Positions 15,197 to 22,519 of a stretch of DNA of 25,329 nt are shown piece after piece. A program made the position numbers and the translations under genes. The DNA lies in IMG/VR virus record IMGVR_UViG_3300025151_000273, positions 1-25,329 of that record, one strand, 5' to 3'. Under the pieces are notes generated by a model. The model searched no databases and was not told the DNA's origin. It saw nothing but the letters and a program-made list of their open reading frames with translations. Source of the stretch: a virus. Numbering within the stretch: the first letter of the stretch is position 1; each line of letters opens with the position of its first letter.

Positions 15197-16489
15197 ATGG
15201 CACTTGAACAAACAATGTTCGTCGGAGACGACCCTGAGATTTTGGTAGATGTTATCGAAAACGGACAGCATGTCGCAGCGTCAATAGACACTACCACTAC
15301 ACGAGTAGATGGGTTCTCAACCGCGCCCCAGGTCACGCCGCTCGGCACAGGCAACTATAGGGTTAGTTTCCCTTCGTTGTCACCTGCGCCAGCTGAAGGG
15401 GACGTACTGTTCGTAAAAGTGAACGGCAGCGTTACTGGCAGCAGCACTACATGGACGGAGGCCATTTATAAATTGAAGGTTGTGCCTGTCGTTGAGGCAA
15501 AGATCGACACTGTTGACACCGAGGTAGGACAGATCAAGGCGCAGACGGATCAGCTCAGTTTTAGCGGTGGAAATGTGAATGCCAACGCCGTGACTGGTGG
15601 GACCGATCCGGCCTCGATTTATACATACTTCACTGCCTCGAGCAGGCAAGACACCTTCAAGGCAGATGTTAGTGCATTAGCTACTGCCGCGAGCATCGCA
15701 GCCTTAAACGACTTTGATCCATCGAGTGATACAGTTGCAAATGTGACGACTGTTTCGGCCGTTACAAACGCAGTGACTACCGACACAGCAAGTCGCGATG
15801 CGTCAAAAGCGGATGTGTCGGGGCTGGCAACTCAATCTTCTGTCGATACTGTTGACACCGAAGTGGGCCTGATCAAGTCGCAGACTGACCAACTTAGATT
15901 TACCGTTAGCAATCAGGTGGACGCCAATGCTTTGACTGGCGGAAGTGATGCGACCGCTGCTAACCAGACCGATATTGTCAATCACCTAACAGACATTAAA
16001 GGTGCAGGCTGGGCTGCTGCGGACAATCTTGCAGAACTTTCTGAAGTAACTAACAAGCTAGATTCAACACTTGTTGCTGACGGTCTTGTTTGGCAATTTA
16101 CGGTGAATGCACTAGAGAACGCTCCGAGTGCAGGAGGTGGAGGATTAGGAATGGAAGACTCCGTTCCTTCCCCTGGCACAGCCGGTACGGTTGGTAAAGC
16201 ATTGAGACAAGTTCTGACAAACTTAGATGCTCAAATAAGTACCGTCGGAGGTAGCGTCGGGCCAGGAGCGATAGCGGCAACTATCGAGGTAACGGTCGCT
16301 GGGCAACCTGAAGATAATGTCGCAGTTTGGATTAGCACCGATGAAGCAGGGGTAAATGTAATAGCAGGTACTCTGTACACCAAAGCAAATGGCCAAGTAA
16401 CTTTCCAACTTGATGCTGGCACGTATTATTCGTGGAAAGAAAAGGCAGGCTTGAACTTTGTGAATCCTGAGGAATTTACGGTTAGCTAG
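15197..16489 (+). CDS. Modular tail-fibre-like protein with coiled repeats and Ig-like ends
   Basis: 430 residues. Residues 1-95 form an Ig-like or beta-sandwich domain (MFVGDDPEILVDVIENGQH...YKLKVV). A shaft at 100-290 carries two copies of TVDTEVGxIKxQTDQLxF (near 104 and 217), each followed by a VxANAxTGG(T/S)D stretch. Short helical shaft segments (KADVSALATAASIAALND, KADVSGLATQSSVDTV) are typical of trimeric fibres. A Gly-rich hinge at about 312-318 precedes a C-terminal carboxypeptidase-regulatory-like beta domain (IEVTVAGQPEDNVAVWISTD...TYYSWKEKAG). GGTAGC at 15183-15188 is a weak ribosome site. It is the last gene of the cassette that interrupts adaptor module 2, two bases before 16492. 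Confidence 0.65.
   Translation: MALEQTMFVGDDPEILVDVIENGQHVAASIDTTTTRVDGFSTAPQVTPLGTGNYRVSFPSLSPAPAEGDVLFVKVNGSVTGSSTTWTEAIYKLKVVPVVEAKIDTVDTEVGQIKAQTDQLSFSGGNVNANAVTGGTDPASIYTYFTASSRQDTFKADVSALATAASIAALNDFDPSSDTVANVTTVSAVTNAVTTDTASRDASKADVSGLATQSSVDTVDTEVGLIKSQTDQLRFTVSNQVDANALTGGSDATAANQTDIVNHLTDIKGAGWAAADNLAELSEVTNKLDSTLVADGLVWQFTVNALENAPSAGGGGLGMEDSVPSPGTAGTVGKALRQVLTNLDAQISTVGGSVGPGAIAATIEVTVAGQPEDNVAVWISTDEAGVNVIAGTLYTKANGQVTFQLDAGTYYSWKEKAGLNFVNPEEFTVS
15506..15562 (+). repeat. Fibre shaft repeat, copy 1
   Basis: About 57 bases coding for DTVDTEVGQIKAQTDQLSF. Copy 2 lies 339 bases (113 codons) downstream and is similar at the DNA level. Confidence 0.65.
15845..15901 (+). repeat. Fibre shaft repeat, copy 2
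   Basis: About 57 bases coding for DTVDTEVGLIKSQTDQLRF, matching copy 1 at 15506. Differences are mostly at third codon positions, so the copies are diverged duplicates under protein-level selection. Confidence 0.65.
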
Positions 16490-16491
16490 TC

Positions 16492-17652
16492 ATGACAACG
16501 ATAACGATAACAGGTAGCCAAGCAAACGATCCGCCACGTCCAGCTACCGCTTTAGCTGAATATGGTGCAATCCGACCTAAGGAAAGTGACGGCTCTGGGG
16601 CGCAAGAGTGGGAGCTGCTTGTCTATCCAATTCCAAACGGAACTGACACGGTGTCACTACGTTATACCGTGCAGCCGCCAGAGCTGAGCAAAGAGCGTCC
16701 TTGGCCGCTAGGTGGGACACATCATGCCGAAACGCTTTTGCAGTCGTGTCTAGCTGTTGCGGAAGCTCGAGAGCGACCAGGGGAGACTAGCGATCGTCAG
16801 TTGTTTATGCAGCGTCTAGCTGCATCGATCGAGCAAGACAAAAAATCTGCTCCGTCGGATCTTACGACTTGGAATAAGCCGAAGGATGATCTTGCCCGTT
16901 TGAAGGGACAGGTCGGGCTTTACGCAGGATACGGTCAAAACGCTTTAGCTTGGACCTCGACGCAAATCGAACTCGTCGACGAGATCGTTCGACAGGGCGT
17001 GAATCGTGTTCTCGTTCCTGCTCCTCTGCCAGGGAGAGCGGACATTCACAAGTGGAGCTTTCTATCGCCGTTAGCGACGCTGCCTCTACGGGAGGGCGTT
17101 TCGGAATACGACCTTCCACAGGACTTTGGTGGCTTTGCTGAGGAACGGATGTGGTATGAGCCAGAAGATAATGTAGTTTGGCCGGATATTGAGATCACAG
17201 GTGAGTACGAGGTTCGGAGGAATTTGCAGCAGTACGTTTCGGGTTCTGGCTATCCGCGGCTTGCAGGCTACGGACAAAAAGCAGATTCCGAGTCGGGCTA
17301 TCAAATCGTGCTTTGGCCAATCCCATCGCGTGCTTACACGCTCAACTATCGCTACAACGTGAAAGCTAGTGACACGGTGACATTTCTTCATGGTGGCGAC
17401 ATTCACTTTGATGTTTACCTTGAAGCTTGTCGCGCAGAAGCGGACATACTGCTAAAGAAGAAGCAGCGACGGCATGAGGAAAGATTTCTTACGAAGCTGC
17501 ATAACGCTATTCGCTACGATCAGCAGCTTATTAACCCTGGCAACCTTGGTTACAACCGAGACGCATCTAGCCGGTTGACAGAGGGGAATAGCAAGCGGTT
17601 GGGCTGGGTGCAGGATGCAGTCGATTATGAGGGGTACACAGACTTCCAATAG
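16492..17652 (+). CDS. Adaptor-like protein: C-terminal half of module 2 fused to complete module 3
   Basis: 386 residues. Residues 1-9 (MTTITITGS) look like a new leader. Residues 10-120 carry the pieces missing from the gene at 11941: YGAIRPKES, WELLVYPIPNG, VSLRYTVQPPELS and a helical tail (HHAETLLQSCLAVAEARERP...FMQRLAASIEQDKK). Residues 130-386 form another full module: HKWSFL (186-191), YDLPQDF (206-212), YQIVLWPIP (270-278), LNYRYNV and C-terminal helices (FDVYLEACRAEADILLKKKQRR). There is no clear ribosome site before the ATG, and its start is two bases after the previous stop, so translation may be coupled. The likely role is in the head-tail connector. Alternatively the whole protein is a native two-domain adaptor and the similarity to its distant neighbour is ordinary paralogy. 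Confidence 0.68.
   Translation: MTTITITGSQANDPPRPATALAEYGAIRPKESDGSGAQEWELLVYPIPNGTDTVSLRYTVQPPELSKERPWPLGGTHHAETLLQSCLAVAEARERPGETSDRQLFMQRLAASIEQDKKSAPSDLTTWNKPKDDLARLKGQVGLYAGYGQNALAWTSTQIELVDEIVRQGVNRVLVPAPLPGRADIHKWSFLSPLATLPLREGVSEYDLPQDFGGFAEERMWYEPEDNVVWPDIEITGEYEVRRNLQQYVSGSGYPRLAGYGQKADSESGYQIVLWPIPSRAYTLNYRYNVKASDTVTFLHGGDIHFDVYLEACRAEADILLKKKQRRHEERFLTKLHNAIRYDQQLINPGNLGYNRDASSRLTEGNSKRLGWVQDAVDYEGYTDFQ
16644..16656. promoter_or_regulatory. TGACACGGTGTCA palindrome inside adaptor module 2 (C-half)
   Basis: Perfect TGACAC/GTGTCA inverted repeat around a single G, in codons for T-D-T-V-S. It is the most symmetric copy of the dispersed motif together with 23864-23876. Confidence 0.35.
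17370..17382. promoter_or_regulatory. TGACACGGTGACA site inside adaptor module 3
   Basis: Same 13 bases as the intergenic site 8812-8824, in codons for S-D-T-V-T. Position in the protein differs from modules 1 and 2. Confidence 0.3.
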
Positions 17653-17663
17653 TCGAGTTCTTG

Positions 17664-17687
17664 GATGACGCAGGTGTCATCGTGTCA
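17664..17687. promoter_or_regulatory. Gap hairpin plus GTGTCA half-site before the small beta-protein gene
   Basis: GATGAC (17664-17669) pairs with GTCATC (17676-17681) across the loop GCAGGT, followed by GTGTCA (17682-17687). The layout equals that at 10918-10940, and the first part resembles the capsid leader hairpin at 7686-7708. All three sit in gaps before genes for abundant or stand-alone virion or membrane proteins. A shared regulator site or RNA element is an inference. Confidence 0.4.
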
Positions 17688-17730
17688 TTAGAATCACTTG
17701 AAACTGGCCTACAACCAATCAGGTGACATC

Positions 17731-18090
17731 ATGGCAAATGAATTGACGATCGGGGCATCACTCAAGTTTTCTAAGGGCGGTGTCGAAGCTGACGTTCGTG
17801 GCACTGGAATTCAACTGGACGTTGCTGGTTCAAAGAAAACTGAATTGACACAAACGGTAGGCACCGCAGAGGAGCCGCTTCTACTTGGTGACATTGCGGC
17901 ACCGGGGTACTGTTTGATGAAAAATCTTAGTTCCGTCAATCCTGTTCACATTCGCCCTGGGACTGGCGAAAACAATCTTATCACTGTTCGTGCTGGCGGG
18001 ATCGCACTGTTTCAACTTGCCGCGACTGCCCCTTACATCATTGCGGACACAGCAGCAGTAGACGTTGAGCTCACCATCATCGAGGCATAG
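17731..18090 (+). CDS. Small beta-rich phage structural protein
   Basis: 119 residues from ATG 17731, chosen over an in-frame ATG at 17698 because AGGTGA (17721-17726) lies just upstream. The sequence (MANELTIGASLKFSKGG...QTVGTAEEPLLLGDI...GYCLMKNLSSVNPVHIRPGTG...VRAGGIALFQL...VDVELTIIEA) matches a small beta protein that I recall as common in phages and prophages. The GY-x-x-x-KNL pattern and the closing ELTIIEA strand are characteristic. Its role is not established. It is all-beta, soluble, and lies between the adaptor and the nozzle-like gene, which fits a tail or decoration component. Its leader shares 15 of 16 bases with that of the gene at 10592. Confidence 0.72.
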   Translation: MANELTIGASLKFSKGGVEADVRGTGIQLDVAGSKKTELTQTVGTAEEPLLLGDIAAPGYCLMKNLSSVNPVHIRPGTGENNLITVRAGGIALFQLAATAPYIIADTAAVDVELTIIEA

Positions 18091-18092
18091 GC

Positions 18093-19658
18093 ATGTCGAC
18101 TCAGGCCATTGAGTTGCCGTTTCCGCTTGGTGGTGTTCAACGGAGATCGGCTAATAGAAGGCTGAGCAATGAATCGCCGCCACATACCGCATGGGCAGTC
18201 AATGTTCGTGCTGAGGGAACGCTTGATCGAAGGCTTCGGGGCGGAAGTCGGCCGGGTTTAACGAAGTTCACTAACACGGACTACGGTACGACCATCGCTG
18301 ACATTGTTTCGGTAACAACAGGTAGCGAGAATGGCACGTCAGATTTGCTGGTCGTGTTAGCGGATTCCGTTCTGAATGTCACAGAGAACGGGACCAATAG
18401 TACGCCGGTAGCATATCTCACAACTCCTAGTGGCGATCGACTGCTGACTCCTGGCGGTGATTTGTTAGTAGCAAGCACTGCCACAGCGCCACCAAACGGG
18501 TTTCTGATTGTCGGCCAACAGAAGGTTTATGCCGTCACGTCAACGGCGATAGTGGAGTTCGATCCGAAGACGGGCAACACAAATAATTTGGTGGCATCAC
18601 AAGGCACTTTACCTGTTGGGATGACCTTTGGAGCGATCTACCGTAATAGGATGATTTTGAGCGGACAGGACAATGCGATCTATGCTTCGCGGCTTGGCGA
18701 TTACACCGATTGGGATTTTGGAGCTCATTACGAGGATGGAGCTCGAGCTACTGCTTTCCAGCTGGCATTGGCCAACGAGGCTGGCGATAAGGTAACAGCA
18801 GTTATCAGTCACAAGGATGACTATCTCATTTGTGCGACTCGCCGAAGCTTGTGGATTGTCCAGGGTGATCCTGTGACTGGCAGATTAGAGAGGATCTCAC
18901 AGAATGTTGGCATCATCAGCGCAAAGGCTTGGGTGAAGACAGACGACACCATTTTCTTCCTGAGTGAGGAAGGGCCGTATCGAATGCAATCCAACGGATC
19001 AGCTCTTGAGGCTGTCGGACAGCAAAGTGTTCCCGACGAGCTTAGGGGCATCGATACTAGCACAACAGCCGTCACGCTCGACTACGACTTCGATCGAAAC
19101 GCTTTTCACATTTACCTGCGAACTGCGGCTGGTAGCGATACTCATTGGTTGTTTGAGCAATCGTCACAGGGTTTCTGGCCGATGCAGCTGCCGGATCAAA
19201 TGTCACCACTGGCATCGTGTCAGCACCAGGGAAAGCTGTTGCTTGCCGGCGGCGATGGTTTCATTCGGACGGCTGAAGGTACGGATGATGATGGGACCGC
19301 GATAGAAAGTCATGTTTTGTTGGGTCCGGTCAAACTTGGCTCATTAGACTTCTACGGGCTTGTGAACTACCTGCATGGAATCCTTGGTGAGGACAGCGGT
19401 GAGGTTACTTGGTACTTAATCGTGGGCGACTCAGCCGACGAGGCCACAGATAATGGCAAAGCGGCGATTGAACTTGCGCAGTCTGGTGGCGACTTCTCGA
19501 GTTATGTCAAAGCTTCAGGGACTTGGCAGGCGAATCGCTCAACAACGGTTCGGCCGAGAGTGAGGGGCATGTGGGCAGTGCTTTGGCTTGAGTCTTCTAA
19601 CCAGTGGGCTTTAGAAGGCGTCACAGCTCAGGTTTCAACAGCAGGCAGATGGAGATAG
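18093..19658 (+). CDS. Tail nozzle / DNA-stabilisation-like beta protein
   Basis: 521 residues. An N-terminal arm (LPFPLGGVQRRSANRRLSNESPPHTAWAVNVRAEGTLDRRLRGGSRPG) leads into a beta-propeller-like body with repeats such as GFLIVGQQKVYAV, MTFGAIYRNRMILSGQDNAIYASRLGDYTDWDFG, VTAVISHKDDYLICATRRSLWIVQG and TIFFLSEEGPYRM. Phage proteins with this string of strands are typically tail nozzle or DNA-stabilisation proteins (T7 gp12 or P22 gp10 roles). The C-terminus (about 415-521) is a separate beta-sandwich. It sits after the adaptors and before the fibres, as expected for a short-tailed phage. Start ATG 18093 is two bases after the previous stop with only a weak GAGG upstream. No catalytic motif is seen. 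Confidence 0.7.
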   Translation: MSTQAIELPFPLGGVQRRSANRRLSNESPPHTAWAVNVRAEGTLDRRLRGGSRPGLTKFTNTDYGTTIADIVSVTTGSENGTSDLLVVLADSVLNVTENGTNSTPVAYLTTPSGDRLLTPGGDLLVASTATAPPNGFLIVGQQKVYAVTSTAIVEFDPKTGNTNNLVASQGTLPVGMTFGAIYRNRMILSGQDNAIYASRLGDYTDWDFGAHYEDGARATAFQLALANEAGDKVTAVISHKDDYLICATRRSLWIVQGDPVTGRLERISQNVGIISAKAWVKTDDTIFFLSEEGPYRMQSNGSALEAVGQQSVPDELRGIDTSTTAVTLDYDFDRNAFHIYLRTAAGSDTHWLFEQSSQGFWPMQLPDQMSPLASCQHQGKLLLAGGDGFIRTAEGTDDDGTAIESHVLLGPVKLGSLDFYGLVNYLHGILGEDSGEVTWYLIVGDSADEATDNGKAAIELAQSGGDFSSYVKASGTWQANRSTTVRPRVRGMWAVLWLESSNQWALEGVTAQVSTAGRWR

Positions 19659-19660
19659 CA

Positions 19661-21661
19661 ATGGCAGACATCCCTTGGGCAACTTGGGTTGCGGGTTTAG
19701 CTTTGGATAGTGCTGATGGTGCCGAACGCATTCCTGTCCTTGAAAGCACAACTCCTGCGCACTTCACTACTGACACATTGTCAGCTTATGTAATTGGCCA
19801 GCTAACTGGTTCAGCTGTAGTCACGCCGACCGTCGGCGATGCTTTGATCGTGGAGCGTGGTGGCACAGCCGGTACGTTTGATCTGAATGCGTTGTCTGAT
19901 TACGTCATTGGCTATAGCTTCACAGCAGCCGCCAATGGCGCTCCAGCACAGGCTAGCGATAGCTTGATTGTCGACCGGAGTGGCACAAAGTATGAGCTGG
20001 CTCTAAGTGACATTGTGACGCTTGCGAATGCAGACGTATTAGACCTGACGAGTCTCACAACAGGCACTCCGGGCGCGAGTGATCTGATTTTGTACGGAAG
20101 CGGGACCAGTCCCAGAGCGATCACGCTAACGAACTTCGAATCGCAAGTATTCACAGACTTTGCGACCTACGTTGATGGTTTAAGCGAAGTCACAACAACG
20201 ACCGCTAATGACAAGTATTTTGTATTGCAGGGTGGCACTGCAAAGTTTGTCGACTCCGACACGCTGTCAGCGTTTTTCAATGTCACTAATGGCGATGTTC
20301 TTGGGCCAATTGCGAGCACGGAAAACAACGTGCCACAGTGGGACGCGGCAAACAAAACGCTTAAAGAAGGGTTGAGTCTTGTCACGACTGTGCGGACGGT
20401 AGCCGGTGGCGCCGCAGACACATCTTTGGCGACGGAGCAAGCTGTTGCTGAGTTAGCAGAAGCTCTTCCGATTACAGGTTTGGACATCGACGGTGGCACA
20501 GACATTGGTGCAGCTCTGGTAGACAGCGATTTGATTATCGTTGACGACGGGGCTGGTGGAACCAACCGCAAAAGTGCTTTGAGTCGGGTTTGGACATACG
20601 CGCTCACTAAGCTTATTGCCGTTACGGATGTCTCTACGCATGGCTGGGTCGTCGATGAAGACGCGATGACGTCGGATTCTGCTACGAAGGTGCCAACTCA
20701 GCAGAGCGTGAAAGCCTACGTCGACTCTCAAGCAGTGTACGACGGCGATATTGCTGACTTGGACATTGACGGGGCAACGGACATTGCCGCTGACTTAGCC
20801 GATAACGATCTAATCATTGTCGACGATGGAGCAAGCGGTGCAAATCGCAGGAGCTCTTTCAGCCGCGTCTGGAGCTACATTCTTGCCAAGATCGTGGCGG
20901 TTGCCGATGTTTCTGCATATGGCTGGGTGCTGGACGAAGATAACTTTGCTTCGGATTCTGCCACGAAGGTGCCAACGCAGCAAAGTGTGAAAGCTTACGT
21001 CGACAGTGTTGCAGGCACGCAAAACAATCTTGCAGCAAGTGCAGATCCAACTGCTACGAACGATACCACTCAAGGTTATTCAGTCGGTTCTACATGGGTG
21101 AATACGACATCAGATACAGCGTTTATCTGTGTCGATGCCACTGCGAGTGCAGCTATCTGGACTTCGACGACGGCGGCTGCGGCCGGATGGGATGGCGATG
21201 TTAACGATGTCGATTTCGCAACTGGATCAGATATTGGGGCGGATCTCGCTGACACAGATCAGGTTGTCGTTGGTGATAACAGCGACTCGAACAACGCAAA
21301 GCGGTCTGCAATGTCGCGAGTGCGAAGCTATGTGAACAAGGTTCAAACGGCTTCCTATGCTGCAAATCAAACGCTAACAGCGGCAGAATGCAACGGATAT
21401 GTCGTTTATGTGACGGGAGCGGCGACAATCACGCTTCCGCCCGTAGCTGACGGAATGTCAGTAACGATTCTGACAATTGGCAACGTGGCGGTAAGTGTCG
21501 ATCCAAACGCTTCGGACTTGATCTACCTCGATGGTGTTGCACTTGATGACGGTGACAAGATTACTAACGGAAGCGCTTCGGGCGACATGGCCGTTTTGAC
21601 TTACCACTCGTCGGTTGGCTGGTACGCCGCGACTAATGGGTGGACAGATGGAGGCGCGTAA
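19661..21661 (+). CDS. Repeat-rich tail fibre protein
   Basis: 666 residues from ATG 19661, set by GGAGA at 19651-19655; the frame is open further back but only inside the previous gene. Residues 25-200 hold shorter repeats built on (S/D)DSLIVxRxGT...LSD. Residues 274-460 hold two long repeats of about 93 residues (LDIDGxTDI...DLIIVDDGAxGxNR...SRVWxY...GWVxDED...SDSATKVPTQQSVKAYVDS), with a third partial copy near 517 (VDFATGSDIGADLADTDQVVVGD). SATKVPTQQSVKAYVDS is a familiar phage fibre segment. The C-terminal 110 residues form a beta tip (TITLPPVADGMSVTILTIGN). The stop overlaps the next start (TAATG). The likely role is as a trimeric fibre for host binding. Confidence 0.8.
   Translation: MADIPWATWVAGLALDSADGAERIPVLESTTPAHFTTDTLSAYVIGQLTGSAVVTPTVGDALIVERGGTAGTFDLNALSDYVIGYSFTAAANGAPAQASDSLIVDRSGTKYELALSDIVTLANADVLDLTSLTTGTPGASDLILYGSGTSPRAITLTNFESQVFTDFATYVDGLSEVTTTTANDKYFVLQGGTAKFVDSDTLSAFFNVTNGDVLGPIASTENNVPQWDAANKTLKEGLSLVTTVRTVAGGAADTSLATEQAVAELAEALPITGLDIDGGTDIGAALVDSDLIIVDDGAGGTNRKSALSRVWTYALTKLIAVTDVSTHGWVVDEDAMTSDSATKVPTQQSVKAYVDSQAVYDGDIADLDIDGATDIAADLADNDLIIVDDGASGANRRSSFSRVWSYILAKIVAVADVSAYGWVLDEDNFASDSATKVPTQQSVKAYVDSVAGTQNNLAASADPTATNDTTQGYSVGSTWVNTTSDTAFICVDATASAAIWTSTTAAAAGWDGDVNDVDFATGSDIGADLADTDQVVVGDNSDSNNAKRSAMSRVRSYVNKVQTASYAANQTLTAAECNGYVVYVTGAATITLPPVADGMSVTILTIGNVAVSVDPNASDLIYLDGVALDDGDKITNGSASGDMAVLTYHSSVGWYAATNGWTDGGA
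19771..19783. promoter_or_regulatory. TGACACATTGTCA palindrome inside the tail fibre gene
   Basis: Perfect TGACA/TGTCA half-sites around CAT, in codons T-D-T-L-S. A similar CGACACGCTGTCA occurs at 20257-20269 in the same gene, where both encode DTLSA within fibre repeats, so protein constraint could explain this pair. Confidence 0.2.
20480..20758 (+). repeat. Fibre 93-codon repeat, copy 1
   Basis: 279 bases coding for LDIDGGTDIGAAL...KVPTQQSVKAYVDSQAVYDGDIAD. It matches copy 2 closely in DNA as well as protein; the stretch ending ACGAAGGTGCCAAC is nearly identical. Confidence 0.75.
20759..21016 (+). repeat. Fibre 93-codon repeat, copy 2
   Basis: Codes for LDIDGATDIAADL...KVPTQQSVKAYVDSVAG. 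A partial third copy follows at 21209-21340. Such tandem copies can recombine to lengthen or shorten the fibre. Confidence 0.75.
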
Positions 21662-22479
21662 TGTTGCATCATCACTTGGCGGCGGTCGCAAGGAAGAAGG
21701 CTAGCAGTGGAGACGGCAAGTATCTCTACGTTGGCGAATACGACGGTGACATTCTCAAGTATGACATGACAGACATAGATGACTTGAGTACGGCAAGCTA
21801 CGCCGAAAAAACAAGCGCATCGTCTTCAGGTCTTACTGGTGTTTATGTTGATCCGACAGGAACAAAGGTTTCTACGGCATGGGATACAGGCTCGTCTAGT
21901 AGCAATCGCCAGCGAACGTACACGATGTCAGCACACAATCTATCCACTTTGTCCTTTAGTACATCATGGAGCATTGTTTCTGAGCAAAACTTGAGGGGTA
22001 TTTTTTATGGGGACAACGGCAATAAGGTTTTTATGTGCGGGGACGATAGAGACCGAGTTAGTAGCTGGGCAACGGGCTCAGCTTATGGCCTTTTTACTGG
22101 ATCACAGTCCTTTTTCGACACAAGCTCTCAGGTGATTAGCCATTCGAGTCTTTGCTTCAACACATCAGGAACCAAGATGTATGTTGGCGATGATTCCTCA
22201 ACTAGCGGCGACATTATTTACCAGTACACGCTCAGCTCTGCATGGGACATCACGACGACTTCGTACGACTCTAAGACGCTAGCCGCAACGAATCCAACGG
22301 GGCTCTGGATCAATGCCAATGGCACCAAGCTGTTTGTCATCAATGGTGACACTAGCGTAATCACCCGCTACACGCTCAGCACTCCATATGATGTTTCTAC
22401 TGGATCTGCGGACGCGAACACACTCAATCTGTCATCCAATACTGCAAGTACACCTTATGGGCTTTGCTTCGTTGGGTAG
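21661..22479 (+). CDS. Beta-propeller-like tail appendage
   Basis: 272 residues from ATG 21661, which overlaps the fibre stop and has GGAGG at 21650-21654. The body is a run of blades with the pattern GTKxYV(G/N)D...I.(Q/R)YTLS(S/T).(W/Y)D(I/V)(S/T)T: SGDGKYLYVGEYDGDILKYDM, DPTGTKVSTAWD, GNKVFMCGDDRDRVSSW, SGTKMYVGDDSSTSGDIIYQYTLSSAWDITT and NGTKLFVINGDTSVITRYTLSTPYDVST. Roughly six blades of about 40-45 residues are visible. Such repeats occur in phage tail proteins, where they may bind host sugars or proteins. A short His cluster (HHH) follows the start Met. Confidence 0.72.
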   Translation: MLHHHLAAVARKKASSGDGKYLYVGEYDGDILKYDMTDIDDLSTASYAEKTSASSSGLTGVYVDPTGTKVSTAWDTGSSSSNRQRTYTMSAHNLSTLSFSTSWSIVSEQNLRGIFYGDNGNKVFMCGDDRDRVSSWATGSAYGLFTGSQSFFDTSSQVISHSSLCFNTSGTKMYVGDDSSTSGDIIYQYTLSSAWDITTTSYDSKTLAATNPTGLWINANGTKLFVINGDTSVITRYTLSTPYDVSTGSADANTLNLSSNTASTPYGLCFVG

Positions 22480-22519
22480 CAGAGGCTACTGACATCATAT
22501 CAATAGATTTGAGGGAAAA

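Noticed and set aside
12998-16489. Diversity-generating retroelement acting on the spike or fibre genes
   Set aside because: No reverse transcriptase gene and no template/variable repeat pair are visible in the window; the fibre repeats differ mainly at third codon positions, not as adenine-specific changes.
12364-16491. Group I/II intron or intein in the split adaptor gene
   Set aside because: The insert is made of ordinary virion genes with their own starts and stops. I see no intron core, homing endonuclease, reverse transcriptase or intein motif, and the downstream half has its own ATG.
20167-20607. 146-codon open frame on the - strand inside the fibre gene
   Set aside because: Antisense of repetitive Ser/Thr/Ala codons; its length follows from the biased composition. 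No ribosome site or family.
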